From positions 186,001-250,000 of the forward strand of contig NZ_JACRVU010000003.1 in assembly GCF_018811945.1 (NCBI RefSeq): a stretch of 64,000 nucleotides of DNA, written 5' to 3'. This document shows, in pieces, positions 19,490-26,955 of the stretch. The position numbers and the translations under genes were made by a program. This DNA is from Gluconobacter sp. P1C6_b (GTDB lineage: Bacteria > Pseudomonadota > Alphaproteobacteria > Acetobacterales > Acetobacteraceae). Within the stretch, counting starts at the first letter, position 1, and each line of letters opens with the position of its first letter. The notes under the pieces are model-generated. The model made no database searches. It was not told where the DNA came from and saw only the letters and a list, made by a program, of their open reading frames with translations.

Positions 19490-19944
19490 TACTCGATGAT
19501 CGCCAGGGCTTCGCCGAACTCGACCGGCTGACCGGACTCGACCAGGAACTTCGTCAGCGTACCGGCACGCGGGGCCTTGATCTGGTTGAAGGTCTTCATG
19601 GCTTCAATCAGCATGATCGTCTGCCCGGCAGCGACCGGCTGACCTTCAACTGCGAATGGCGGGGAAGCCGGATCCGGCGTCAGATAGGCCACGCCGACCA
19701 TCGGGCTCGGAACCATGCCCGGATGCTTGGCCGGATCTGCCGGAGCGGCCACGGGCACTGCAGCGACCGGGGCAACAGGTGCCGCCGGGGCGGCGGCCGG
19801 AGCAGCAGCCTGGACCACGCTGACATTGCGGGCCACACGGATCCGGCTGTCAGCTTCGGAAATCTCGATTTCGGTCAGGCCGGTTTCCGTCAGAATATCG
19901 GCCAATGCCCGAATGGCATCCTTGTCCACGAGCATACGGCTCAT
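19489..19944 (-). CDS. accB: Biotin carboxyl carrier protein of acetyl-CoA carboxylase
   Basis: Carries the biotin shuttled between AccC and the carboxyltransferase. The 151-aa product has an N-terminal domain (1-45), an Ala/Pro/Val-rich mobile linker (about 45-75) and a C-terminal biotinyl domain. The biotinylated Lys is in '[13 protein letters not shown]'; the residue after Lys is Thr rather than the usual Met, a variant also found in some other bacteria. The gene overlaps aroQ upstream (ATGA) and accC downstream (TAATG). Confidence 0.96.
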   Translation of the reverse strand: MSRMLVDKDAIRALADILTETGLTEIEISEADSRIRVARNVSVVQAAAPAAAPAAPVAPVAAVPVAAPADPAKHPGMVPSPMVGVAYLTPDPASPPFAVEGQPVAAGQTIMLIEAMKTFNQIKAPRAGTLTKFLVESGQPVEFGEALAIIE

Positions 19945-20423
19945 CCTTCGTCTTCGATCATGTCGGTTATTGCCTGAAGCGCGTGCGCGTATCCCCTGAC
20001 GCCGAGGCCGCAGATCACGCCGATGGCGGCCTGCGAGACGTAGGTGTGATGACGGAACGGCTCCCTGCGATGGATATTGGAAATATGAACCTCAACCACG
20101 GGCAACTCGACCGCCAGAAGCGCATCGAGCAGGGCAATCGAGGTATGCCCGTAGGCGGCAGGATTGATCACGATTCCGTCTGCACGGCCGCGACATTCCT
20201 GCACCCAGGACACGAGTTCACCCTCTCCGTTCGTCTGGCGGAAATCAATGGCGACATCAAGCCGTTCGGCAGCCTGAATGCACACCTGCTCGACATCATC
20301 GAGCGTGGCGTGACCATAGATTCCGGGCTGGCGAAGACCCAGCATGTTGAGATTCGGACCGTTGAGAACGGTGATCAGAGGGCGTTTCATCTGGCCGCGC
20401 GATAGCACTTTCGGAGCTGTCAT
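19941..20423 (-). CDS. aroQ: 3-dehydroquinate dehydratase, type II
   Basis: Converts 3-dehydroquinate to 3-dehydroshikimate in the shikimate pathway. The 160-aa protein shows the type II signature 'NGPNLNMLGLRQPGIYG' with the catalytic Tyr, 'INPAAYGHTSIALLDAL', and 'VEVHISNIHRREPFRHH' with the catalytic His region. The ATG at 20423 is used; an ATG 33 bp later (20390) would begin 'MKRPLITVLNG' and is an equally plausible start. It heads the aroQ-accB-accC-NIPSNAP operon, an arrangement common in proteobacteria. Confidence 0.95.
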   Translation of the reverse strand: MTAPKVLSRGQMKRPLITVLNGPNLNMLGLRQPGIYGHATLDDVEQVCIQAAERLDVAIDFRQTNGEGELVSWVQECRGRADGIVINPAAYGHTSIALLDALLAVELPVVEVHISNIHRREPFRHHTYVSQAAIGVICGLGVRGYAHALQAITDMIEDEG

Positions 20424-20543
20424 GAAAGCGTCATTGCCCTATTGCTGCCGTCTTCAGGGTGTCCAAAAGGGGACAGGGCCGCATTTTTGTGCTATCTGGT
20501 GCGATCTGAGCCCGTCCCGTCCACTGGAGAAGAACCTGATATA

Positions 20544-21194
20544 GTGCGCTTTGATCTGTCTGTCCTTCGCAATCCCCTACGTTCCATTCCCCTGCGCAGC
20601 ATGACGTTCGCCGTGGCGCTTGCCGGGCTGGCCAGTCATCACGCCGCTCATGCGAGCGACGATTCTGCCGCTGATGGAACGCCGAAGACGAGCTGGGCAG
20701 ACTCCGTTCGAGCCGCACTTGCAAACCGTGCCCACCAGGCCGCTCACGCTTGGTCCCAGCACGGTATGGCGAGCTGGTATGGACGGCATTTTCATGGACG
20801 GCGCACGGCCAGCGGGACGACATTCAACACCAACGATCTGACGGCAGCGCATCCTTCCCTGCCGCTCGGCACGAAGCTTCTTGTAACATCGCAGGATACG
20901 GGACGTTCCGTCGTGGTGACGGTCAATGACCGTGGGCCTTTCAACAGCCGCATCATCGACCTGTCCCATGCCGCTGCCGCAAAGATCGGCATGCTCGGCG
21001 CGGGCACGGCCCATGTCACGATTGCGAAGATAACGGATATCGCGCCGTCCATGCATCCCGCCACAGAGCCGGAAGTAGCCGAGGCGGATCCTTCGGACAC
21101 GAGCGCACAGGCCATTCAGGCGTCAGGAACCAGCATCGCCCCCGCCTCACGGCAGGGCAGCGGCACACATCGTACACCGCACCACCATCACTGA
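20544..21194 (+). CDS. RlpA-like septal ring lytic transglycosylase family protein
   Basis: Probable secreted cell-wall enzyme of 216 aa. A hydrophobic signal-like segment lies at about residues 18-35. The double-psi beta-barrel follows, with 'GMASWYGRHFHGRRTASG', 'AAHPSLPLGTKLLVTS' and 'VTVNDRGPFNSRIIDLS', which includes the catalytic Asp. There is no C-terminal SPOR domain. The end is a disordered, His-rich tail closing in four consecutive His. GTG at 20544 is chosen so that a signal peptide is formed; an ATG at 20604 would remove part of it. Confidence 0.85.
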   Translation: MRFDLSVLRNPLRSIPLRSMTFAVALAGLASHHAAHASDDSAADGTPKTSWADSVRAALANRAHQAAHAWSQHGMASWYGRHFHGRRTASGTTFNTNDLTAAHPSLPLGTKLLVTSQDTGRSVVVTVNDRGPFNSRIIDLSHAAAAKIGMLGAGTAHVTIAKITDIAPSMHPATEPEVAEADPSDTSAQAIQASGTSIAPASRQGSGTHRTPHHHH

Positions 21195-21219
21195 TCTTTA
21201 CGGTGGCCTGACCTGACTG

Positions 21220-22374
21220 TCAGGCCGCCTCGGTCTGAGGAGGAACTTCCTGACTCTGACCCGCCCGGGCTTCGAGGCTGGCATTCAGCTCCGCCCCGAA
21301 CAGCACCACATAAGCACTCACGAAAAACCACATCATGATGGCGGCCACGGCACCGAGCGGCCCGTAGGTTGCGCCGTAACTCGCGAAATGCGCGACATAC
21401 CATGAGAAACCCAGCGACGTGATGACCCACAGGATGGTCGCCAGTGCCGAACCCGGAAAAATCCAGCGCCACTGCGTATGCACGCGACAGGGCGCAAAGC
21501 GGTAGAGCAGTGTCACAGCGATAAAGACGAACAGCAGCATCAGCAGCGGCGCGAGCGTGTGCACGACCATCGGCGCGCCGTAAGAGAGCAGCAGATCAAC
21601 CGGAAATGGCGGATCGCTCAGGAAACTGACATGACGCGGCAGGTAATCCACCAGTGCCGGTGCGGCCACCATCAGAGCCAGTGTCAGCGCAGCCCCCAGA
21701 ATGGCCGTCAGCGTAGTGGACAGTGCGATGGCCTGGAACTTCAGGAAGCTCCGGGTTTCCTGTGCATTATAGGCCATGTTGAGCGCGGAAAGGATCGACT
21801 TCGTGCTTGCCGAAGCCGACCACAGGGCGACCGCGAGCGAGAAGATCAGCCCGATCGTCAGTGACGAATGAGGCTGAGAAATCAGTTCGTGAATCCGGTC
21901 CCCGATCAGATCGTAAGCCGAGGGCGGCAGGAGATGCCGGAGGACTTCGAGCTGCGGCTCGACTGTCTGCAGGTCGAACGCCAGACCGTAGAGGGAAATC
22001 AGGCTGGAAATGGCCGGGAAAAGGGAAAGCGTGGCATAGAAGGCGCAACCCGCAGCCGACAACGATGTCTGGCTTGAGCCCACTTCGGCAAACAGATGCT
22101 TCGCGATGACGCGCCAAGCCGCATGGTGCAGCCGGTCCGGAGACGATGCAGCATCCGAATCAGCCGTGCCTGCCGCAGCAGGTGAATGTCCGGCTTCCGA
22201 AGGTACGGCATGTCCCGACACGGTTCGGGAGCCGGAGAGGGTCGCAGATTCGGGTGTCAAACTCACGCAGGGTGTCCTCGGCAGTTTCCTGTTGGGGGCA
22301 GCAGTCTTGGCGTCTTTGCCGCTTTGTACCGGGCTGTCCGTAACGAACAGTCCGGATTGAACGACATGAGCCAT
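21220..22374 (-). CDS. YihY/BrkB family inner-membrane protein
   Basis: The 384-aa protein has a disordered N-terminus (about 1-85) followed by the YihY core with five or six transmembrane helices. Family features are 'AAGCAFYATLSLFPAISSLI' in the first helix, the 'ALWSASASTKSILSALN' loop, and the late 'YGATYGPLGAVAAIMMWFF' segment. Members were once called ribonuclease BN by mistake; the transported substrate is not established. The long N-terminal extension lacks recognised motifs, so a shorter internal start cannot be excluded. Confidence 0.85.
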   Translation of the reverse strand: MAHVVQSGLFVTDSPVQSGKDAKTAAPNRKLPRTPCVSLTPESATLSGSRTVSGHAVPSEAGHSPAAAGTADSDAASSPDRLHHAAWRVIAKHLFAEVGSSQTSLSAAGCAFYATLSLFPAISSLISLYGLAFDLQTVEPQLEVLRHLLPPSAYDLIGDRIHELISQPHSSLTIGLIFSLAVALWSASASTKSILSALNMAYNAQETRSFLKFQAIALSTTLTAILGAALTLALMVAAPALVDYLPRHVSFLSDPPFPVDLLLSYGAPMVVHTLAPLLMLLFVFIAVTLLYRFAPCRVHTQWRWIFPGSALATILWVITSLGFSWYVAHFASYGATYGPLGAVAAIMMWFFVSAYVVLFGAELNASLEARAGQSQEVPPQTEAA

Positions 22375-22681
22375 GTACAGACGCGGAAGATGCCTTCAGC
22401 GTTCCGAATTCGCCCTGATTCAGCTCACCAATATTGGTAAAACCATCACAATGCAAAATTATCGGTTGCGTGACGGGTGATTTGGTCTCATATCCCGCCC
22501 TCACGCAGCAACGCACGTGCCACTGGCCCACTCGAGGTTACGCAACGACGTCAAGCGTTCTGGCCTTCAGGAATCCACCCTTTACGGATTCCCGCTATTC
22601 GCCGGTCCGTTCGACCGTTTCGCAACATACTCGCAGGGCGATATCGTTCCCTGACGAGTCCGGTTCTGGGAATTGAGTGTC
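22375..22681. promoter_or_regulatory. Divergent intergenic region with a 12-bp palindrome
   Basis: This 307-bp gap separates the YihY-family gene (leftward) from the PLP decarboxylase (rightward) and should hold both promoters. A perfect palindrome ACCAATATTGGT occurs at 22427-22438, about 53 bp from the YihY start, a suitable place for an operator. No RNA or small gene was recognised. Confidence 0.45.
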
Positions 22682-23821
22682 ATGACTCCCAAAATCACCC
22701 GCTTCCTTGCCGAGCAGCAGCCGGCAACCCCTTGCCTCGTCGTCGATCTCGACGTCGTCGGGGCGCATTACCGTGCCCTGCACGATGCGCTCCCGGAAGC
22801 GAAAATCTATTACGCCATCAAGGCCAACCCGGCCCCGGCCATCCTCGACCGCCTCGTTGCCCTGGGCTCGTCCTTCGATGTCGCATCCCCTGCGGAAATC
22901 CGGATGTGCCTGGACGCCGGCGCGACACCGGACCGGATTTCCTACGGCAACACGCTGAAGAAAGCCGAGTGGATCCGCGAAGCGCATGATCTGGGCATCA
23001 GCCTGTTCGTTTTCGACAGCATCGAAGAACTGGAAAAGCTTGCAAAGCATGCTCCTGGTGCGCGCGTTTTTTGCCGCCTCGCAGTCGAGAACGAAGGCGC
23101 GGACTGGCCCCTGTCGCGCAAGTTCGGCACCACGCTGAGCAACGCGCGCGCGCTGATGCTGCGTACCCGTGAACTGGGCCTGAAGCCTTACGGCCTGTCC
23201 TTCCATGTCGGCAGCCAGCAGACGGGAGTTGCCGCCTACGATCATGCAATCGCCAAGGCTGCAGGGCTTTATCATGACCTGCGCGCGCAGGGTGTCGACC
23301 TTCAGATGCTCAATCTGGGTGGTGGATTCCCGACGCATTACCGCGAGAACGTGCCCTCTGTTCAGGATTTCGCCGACACGATCCATGCGTCCCTCAAAAC
23401 GCATTTCCCGGACGGTGCTCCTGAAATCCTGCTGGAGCCGGGCCGCTACATGGTCGGGCAGTCCGGCGTGGTGTCGAGCGAGGTCATTCTCGTCAGTCGC
23501 CGCGGCGGCGCCGTAACTGATCCGCGCTGGGTCTATCTTGATATCGGACGCTTCGGTGGCCTGGCCGAGACGGAAGGTGAAGCCATCCGCTACACTTTCC
23601 GCACGTCCCGCGATTCAGAGGATGCCACCCGCTCTCCCTGCGTGGTCGCCGGCCCAAGCTGCGACGGCGTGGACATCATGTACGAGAAGAACCGAATCCC
23701 GCTACCGGACTCTCTGGAATGTGGGGACCGCGTCGAGATCCTCGCCACGGGCGCGTATGTCTCGACCTACTGCTCCATCGGCTTCAACGGCTTCCCGCCG
23801 CTGACTGAATATTACATCTGA
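22682..23821 (+). CDS. PLP-dependent ornithine decarboxylase-like enzyme (fold type III)
   Basis: Likely converts ornithine to putrescine, the entry to polyamine synthesis; lysine could be an alternative substrate. The 379-aa protein has the alanine-racemase-like barrel with PLP Lys in 'IYYAIKANPAP' (about residue 45), 'LNLGGGFPT' for the phosphate, and the catalytic Cys in 'GPSCDGVDIM' (about 325). Length fits compact eukaryote-like ODCs. The ATG at 22682 is preferred over TTG at 22673. A hairpin terminator follows directly. Confidence 0.88.
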   Translation: MTPKITRFLAEQQPATPCLVVDLDVVGAHYRALHDALPEAKIYYAIKANPAPAILDRLVALGSSFDVASPAEIRMCLDAGATPDRISYGNTLKKAEWIREAHDLGISLFVFDSIEELEKLAKHAPGARVFCRLAVENEGADWPLSRKFGTTLSNARALMLRTRELGLKPYGLSFHVGSQQTGVAAYDHAIAKAAGLYHDLRAQGVDLQMLNLGGGFPTHYRENVPSVQDFADTIHASLKTHFPDGAPEILLEPGRYMVGQSGVVSSEVILVSRRGGAVTDPRWVYLDIGRFGGLAETEGEAIRYTFRTSRDSEDATRSPCVVAGPSCDGVDIMYEKNRIPLPDSLECGDRVEILATGAYVSTYCSIGFNGFPPLTEYYI

Positions 23822-23826
23822 AAACG

Positions 23827-23862
23827 GCCTCTCCGGACCAATCGGGGTCCGGAGGCATTTTC
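23827..23862 (+). terminator. Intrinsic terminator after the decarboxylase gene
   Basis: GCCTCTCCGGACC (23827-23839) pairs with GGTCCGGAGGC (23846-23856) with a 2-nt bulge and a short loop, followed by ATTTTCC. It starts 6 bp after the stop codon. Confidence 0.8.
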
Positions 23863-23951
23863 CTTTACCCGTCTCTCTGGACGCAGGTGTGAAGCCTGCC
23901 GATATGGGACAGACAGGCATTCCTGTCTGTCATCCAGGGGAAGGTTTTTTC

Positions 23952-24158
23952 ATGAAGCTCAGCGCACGTAACCAGCTCAAGGGCCGGATCACGAATATTC
24001 TCAAGGGCGCGACGACGTCCCACATCACCATCGATGTCAACGGCACGGTCATCACCAGCGCCATTACCAACGAAGCCGTCGCGGATCTTGGCCTCGAAAT
24101 CGGCAAAGAGGCCTATGCCGTCATCAAGGCCTCCAGCGTCATGGTCGGCGTAGACTGA
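23952..24158 (+). CDS. Molbindin (Mop/TOBE-domain molybdate-binding protein)
   Basis: Small cytoplasmic protein of 68 aa consisting of a single TOBE/Mop domain, which oligomerises to bind molybdate. The family pattern is 'SARNQLKGRI', 'ILKGATTSHITID' and 'KEAYAVIKASSVMVGVD'. The ATG at 23952 is supported by AGGGGAAGG about 7 nt upstream. It lies near the molybdenum-cofactor operon, consistent with molybdate storage or homeostasis. The last 20 bp overlap the end of a convergent hypothetical gene. Confidence 0.9.
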   Translation: MKLSARNQLKGRITNILKGATTSHITIDVNGTVITSAITNEAVADLGLEIGKEAYAVIKASSVMVGVD

Positions 24159-24399
24159 TTGTTCCGCAAGCGCTTCGGGAGCCTAAACTCCTGAAAGACG
24201 CTTCCAGCCCGGACTGGTATCCCAGCGCGGATAGCAGATCATCTGCGGAAATTTCGAGGTTCAGGCAGGCTATCCAGCAGAACCCGACCACTCCGACAGC
24301 CAGCAGCAGCAGACACACCGTCATGTGTTCCAGCTCCTCAAGTCCCGGACGCTGCGGTGTTGCCCCGTTCCGGGCGGGGCGTCCGCTCAGCGACATCAT
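24139..24399 (-). CDS. Small hypothetical membrane protein, coupled to the gene upstream
   Basis: Possible gene of 86 aa with one strong hydrophobic segment (about residues 26-45, 'MTVCLLLLAVGVVGFCW'). Its ATG overlaps the stop of the upstream gene as TGATG, a typical coupling arrangement. Against it, the 3' end overlaps the molbindin gene on the other strand by 20 bp, and the first 25 residues and the tail look low in conservation. No family was recognised. The product could be a small membrane partner of the preceding protein. Confidence 0.45.
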   Translation of the reverse strand: MMSLSGRPARNGATPQRPGLEELEHMTVCLLLLAVGVVGFCWIACLNLEISADDLLSALGYQSGLEASFRSLGSRSACGTISLRRP

Positions 24400-24989
24400 C
24401 AGTGCATCACCCGGCTGGCGTCATGCGACATGCCAGCATGTAAAGGCCCGCTATCCTGCGGCCACAGAACCCGCATCCGAGACGGGCTGACCGATCGCCA
24501 GCGGTTGATCGAGGACAGCGCCCCTCCCCCCGAAATGGTGGTCTCGTCTTTCAGCAGTTTCTTGGGTAGCCAGTGCCCGGCTCCCCCAAGACAGTCCGCC
24601 AGCAGGGTCAGCGCGGTGGCCAGGCAGCCCTGAACGAACCTGTCGGGGAAGACTTCGGCAAGCAGTACGAAAACCTCGCGCTGGCCCTCGTTCTGGGCTG
24701 CGATGATCCCTCGCAGGAAACGTTCCTCCAGAGAGGTCAGGGACTGCATGCCCGGTGCGTTCACCGCAAGGCGTGGCTGATCCGCAACCTTCAGAAGATG
24801 GGTGGCGTCCGCAAAAGCCCCTTCCGCGGCATCAAGGGCCGGGCGAAAACAGGCGGGAAACAGACCATCAGTCGTTTTTGTCTCGGGACAGCTTGGCAAG
24901 CGGTAATGGCTGATGAGGCAGCGGATACTCCACAGCGCGAGCCGTTCACAGCAGCAGAGGTCGGACAGGGAAAGCGACAGCCGTGTCAT
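24399..24989 (-). CDS. Hypothetical cysteine-containing protein behind a Fur-like box
   Basis: The 196-aa product was not recognised. It has a Cys cluster near the N-terminus ('LSDLCCCERLALWSIRCLI'), further single Cys residues, and a helical core ('LTSLEERFLRGIIAAQ', 'REVFVLLAEVFPDRFVQGC'). There is no clear signal peptide. The ATG at 24989 is supported by GGAG 7 nt upstream. Third codon positions are GC-rich, as in known genes here, so the gene is probably real. A Fur-like box lies 37-57 bp upstream, suggesting iron control. It couples to the small membrane ORF downstream. Confidence 0.68.
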   Translation of the reverse strand: MTRLSLSLSDLCCCERLALWSIRCLISHYRLPSCPETKTTDGLFPACFRPALDAAEGAFADATHLLKVADQPRLAVNAPGMQSLTSLEERFLRGIIAAQNEGQREVFVLLAEVFPDRFVQGCLATALTLLADCLGGAGHWLPKKLLKDETTISGGGALSSINRWRSVSPSRMRVLWPQDSGPLHAGMSHDASRVMH

Positions 24990-25025
24990 GGGAAAACTCC
25001 GAATCAGCAGAACCGGAGTCACCCT

Positions 25026-25046
25026 AATTGAGAATGATTTGCAATT
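25026..25046 (-). promoter_or_regulatory. Fur-box-like operator
   Basis: The 21-bp site has core TTGAGAATGATTTGCAA and perfectly inverted 5-bp arms (AATTG/CAATT). Its 'AATGATT' centre resembles known Fur boxes of iron-regulated genes. It lies just upstream of the unknown gene starting at 24989 and after the moa-operon terminator, the place expected for a promoter operator. Not tested against a matrix. Confidence 0.55.
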
Positions 25047-25054
25047 ACAACTTA

Positions 25055-25093
25055 AAAACGCTCCGCAGGGCATAAAGATACGGCCCTGCGGAA
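25055..25093 (-). terminator. Intrinsic terminator of the molybdenum-cofactor operon
   Basis: On the minus strand a perfect 10-bp stem (TCCGCAGGGC with GCCCTGCGGA; 25083-25092 and 25062-25071) is followed by GCGTTTTTAAG. It begins about 10 bp after the moaE stop. Confidence 0.85.
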
Positions 25094-25101
25094 ACGCTCA
25101 G

Positions 25102-25608
25102 TCAGTGATGATGGTGGCCGCAGCTTCCATGATCGTGGCCGTGGTCAGGGTCATGCGTCCCGGTCTCCGAGGCGCGCGGCGCGCTCTGGCAGTGATGACA
25201 GGCCACCCATTCGGCATCCCCGTCCAGATAATGCTCTTTCTTCCAGATGGGCACCCGGTGCTTGATCTCGTCGATGATGTAACGACAGGCGCGGAACGCC
25301 GCATCCCGGTGAGGTGCCGACACGCCGATCCAGACCGCGACATCCCCGACCTTCAGGCTCCCCGTGCGGTGCATCGCCACGGCCTGGCTGATCTCGAAAC
25401 GCTCCAGCGCCTCGGCCACGATCCGCTCGCCTTCAAGCTGGGCCAGCGCCTCATAGGATTCATATTCCAGACCATCCACCGGACGGCCCTCGTTCCTGTT
25501 ACGGACCCAGCCTTCAAAGGTGCAGAATCCACCTGCCTCGGCCAGATGCAGATCCTCACGCAGCATGTTCAGATCCACGGGCGCGGACGCCATGCGAAAG
25601 CGGCTCAT
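25102..25608 (-). CDS. moaE: Molybdopterin synthase catalytic subunit MoaE with His-rich tail
   Basis: Together with thiocarboxylated MoaD, converts cyclic pyranopterin monophosphate to molybdopterin. The 168-aa protein shows 'GGFCTFEGWVRNRNEGRPVD', 'LEYESYEALAQLEGERI', 'AMHRTGSLKVGDVAVWIGVS' and 'IIDEIKHRVPIWKKEHYLDG', including the conserved catalytic Lys residues. The start ATG overlaps the mobA-moaD stop (ATGA). The C-terminal 20 residues (His, Asp, Gly, one Cys) form a likely metal-binding tail that standard MoaE lacks. Confidence 0.96.
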   Translation of the reverse strand: MSRFRMASAPVDLNMLREDLHLAEAGGFCTFEGWVRNRNEGRPVDGLEYESYEALAQLEGERIVAEALERFEISQAVAMHRTGSLKVGDVAVWIGVSAPHRDAAFRACRYIIDEIKHRVPIWKKEHYLDGDAEWVACHHCQSAPRASETGTHDPDHGHDHGSCGHHHH

Positions 25609-26444
25609 CCGCCCGTCACCGGCGGGATGAACACGATATGGTCCCCGTCCTTCAAAGCCTGTGTCCAGGGCGCGAAATCGCCGTTGATCGCCACGCGGAG
25701 CTTCGAGGCTTCGAACGGAAAGGCGTATTTTTCGCGGAGCTCCTCGTAAAGCGGTCCCACGGTCACGCATGCAGTCTCAAGCGACTGTTCGCGCGTTCCG
25801 GCCAATTCCCGTAGTTGCGCGAAATATTCCAGTGTCAGACGAATCATCGGCCCTCCCGGCAGATCCTTCAGACGCCGGGCCGCATCGTCGCGTTCCTCCG
25901 GCGTGTTGATGTTATCGAGCGCACCACGCCGATGCGGTTCCAACAGCTTCGTCGGGCTGTTGATCAGGAGCTTACGCGGGCAGATCCGCCCACCCACGAC
26001 CTGCTTTTCCAGTCGATCGAGCGCTTCCGGCTCCCAGATGGCGCAGAGCGGCTCCGGCAGACCATCAAACTCGCTACGATAGGACACTGCGACATGGCAT
26101 GCGTCCCGCGCTGCAATCAGGGTATCGAGCGTGCCCCGGTCCAGCATCGGCAGATCACAGGCCAGAACCAGCCAGGCCACACCCGGATAAGCCCGATGGG
26201 CCGACAGCAGACCCGCCGCCGGTCCATCGACGTCCACCGCATCGACAATCTGTGGAAAGCTGGACCGCAGAGGATCGGCCGTCTGGTCCGGCCTCACCGA
26301 GACGAAGCATTTTTCCACCAAAGGAGACAGGACGTCGAACGCCACCTGAAGCTGCGGCTTGCCGTGATAGTCGAGCGCGGCCTTGTCCGTTCCCATGCGT
26401 TTGCTGGCACCGCCCGCAAGGATCAGACCGTAAAGTGGTGTCAT
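25605..26444 (-). CDS. MobA-MoaD fusion: molybdopterin nucleotidyltransferase plus synthase small subunit
   Basis: One 279-aa reading frame joins two enzymes. Residues 1 to about 195 are MobA-like: 'LILAGGASKRMGTDKAAL' is the nucleotide-binding signature, with 'LACDLPML' and 'NINTPEE'. Residues about 200-279 are MoaD: 'MIRLTLEYFAQLRELAG', 'INGDF' and the C-terminal 'TGG' needed for thiocarboxylation. The join falls at 'LKDLPGGPMIRL'. GGGAGGG lies 4-5 nt upstream of the internal ATG (about 25847), so a separate MoaD may also be translated. It overlaps moaC and moaE by 4 bp each. MobA makes the GMP dinucleotide form of the cofactor. Confidence 0.9.
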   Translation of the reverse strand: MTPLYGLILAGGASKRMGTDKAALDYHGKPQLQVAFDVLSPLVEKCFVSVRPDQTADPLRSSFPQIVDAVDVDGPAAGLLSAHRAYPGVAWLVLACDLPMLDRGTLDTLIAARDACHVAVSYRSEFDGLPEPLCAIWEPEALDRLEKQVVGGRICPRKLLINSPTKLLEPHRRGALDNINTPEERDDAARRLKDLPGGPMIRLTLEYFAQLRELAGTREQSLETACVTVGPLYEELREKYAFPFEASKLRVAINGDFAPWTQALKDGDHIVFIPPVTGG

Positions 26445-26923
26445 GATTCAATCCGCTGGAAGTCGCGTTTTCCGCCGGCCTTGCCCATCAGCCGCACTTC
26501 ACGAATGACCATGTCATGGGACATGGCCTTGCACATATCATAGATCGTAAGCGCGGCCACGGAGGCACCCGTCAGCGCTTCCATTTCCACGCCCGTGCGC
26601 CCCTTGCAAGACACGCGGCAGTCGATTACCGCCTCATCACCTTCGATCGTGATGTCCACCCGACAGCCACTGAGCGACAGCGGATGACACAGCGGAATCA
26701 GCTGCGACGTCGATTTCACGCCCATCACGCCCGCAATCTGCGCCACGGTCAGCACCGCACCCTTGGCCGTCATGAACCCGGCATCCGACAGGGTCCGCGC
26801 CATCTCGGACGGGAAAACCAGACGTGCCTGGGCATGAGCGCTGCGTTCGGTCACATCCTTGCCGCTGATATCGACCATGCGCGGATCCTCGCCGCGCTCG
26901 TTGACATGGGTGAGCGTCTTCAT
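26441..26923 (-). CDS. moaC: Cyclic pyranopterin monophosphate synthase accessory protein MoaC
   Basis: Acts after MoaA to form cyclic pyranopterin monophosphate, the first stable intermediate of molybdenum-cofactor synthesis. The 160-aa length is standard. Family segments are 'MVDISGKDVTERSAHAQA', 'KSTSQLIPLCHPL', and 'GRTGVEMEALTGASVAALTI' with 'YDMCKA'. The stop overlaps the start of the mobA-moaD fusion (ATGA). It lies 32 bp after moaA in the moe/moa transcript. Confidence 0.97.
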   Translation of the reverse strand: MKTLTHVNERGEDPRMVDISGKDVTERSAHAQARLVFPSEMARTLSDAGFMTAKGAVLTVAQIAGVMGVKSTSQLIPLCHPLSLSGCRVDITIEGDEAVIDCRVSCKGRTGVEMEALTGASVAALTIYDMCKAMSHDMVIREVRLMGKAGGKRDFQRIES

Positions 26924-26955
26924 TGTCTTCGATCTCCCGGTCGGGTCACCTAATT

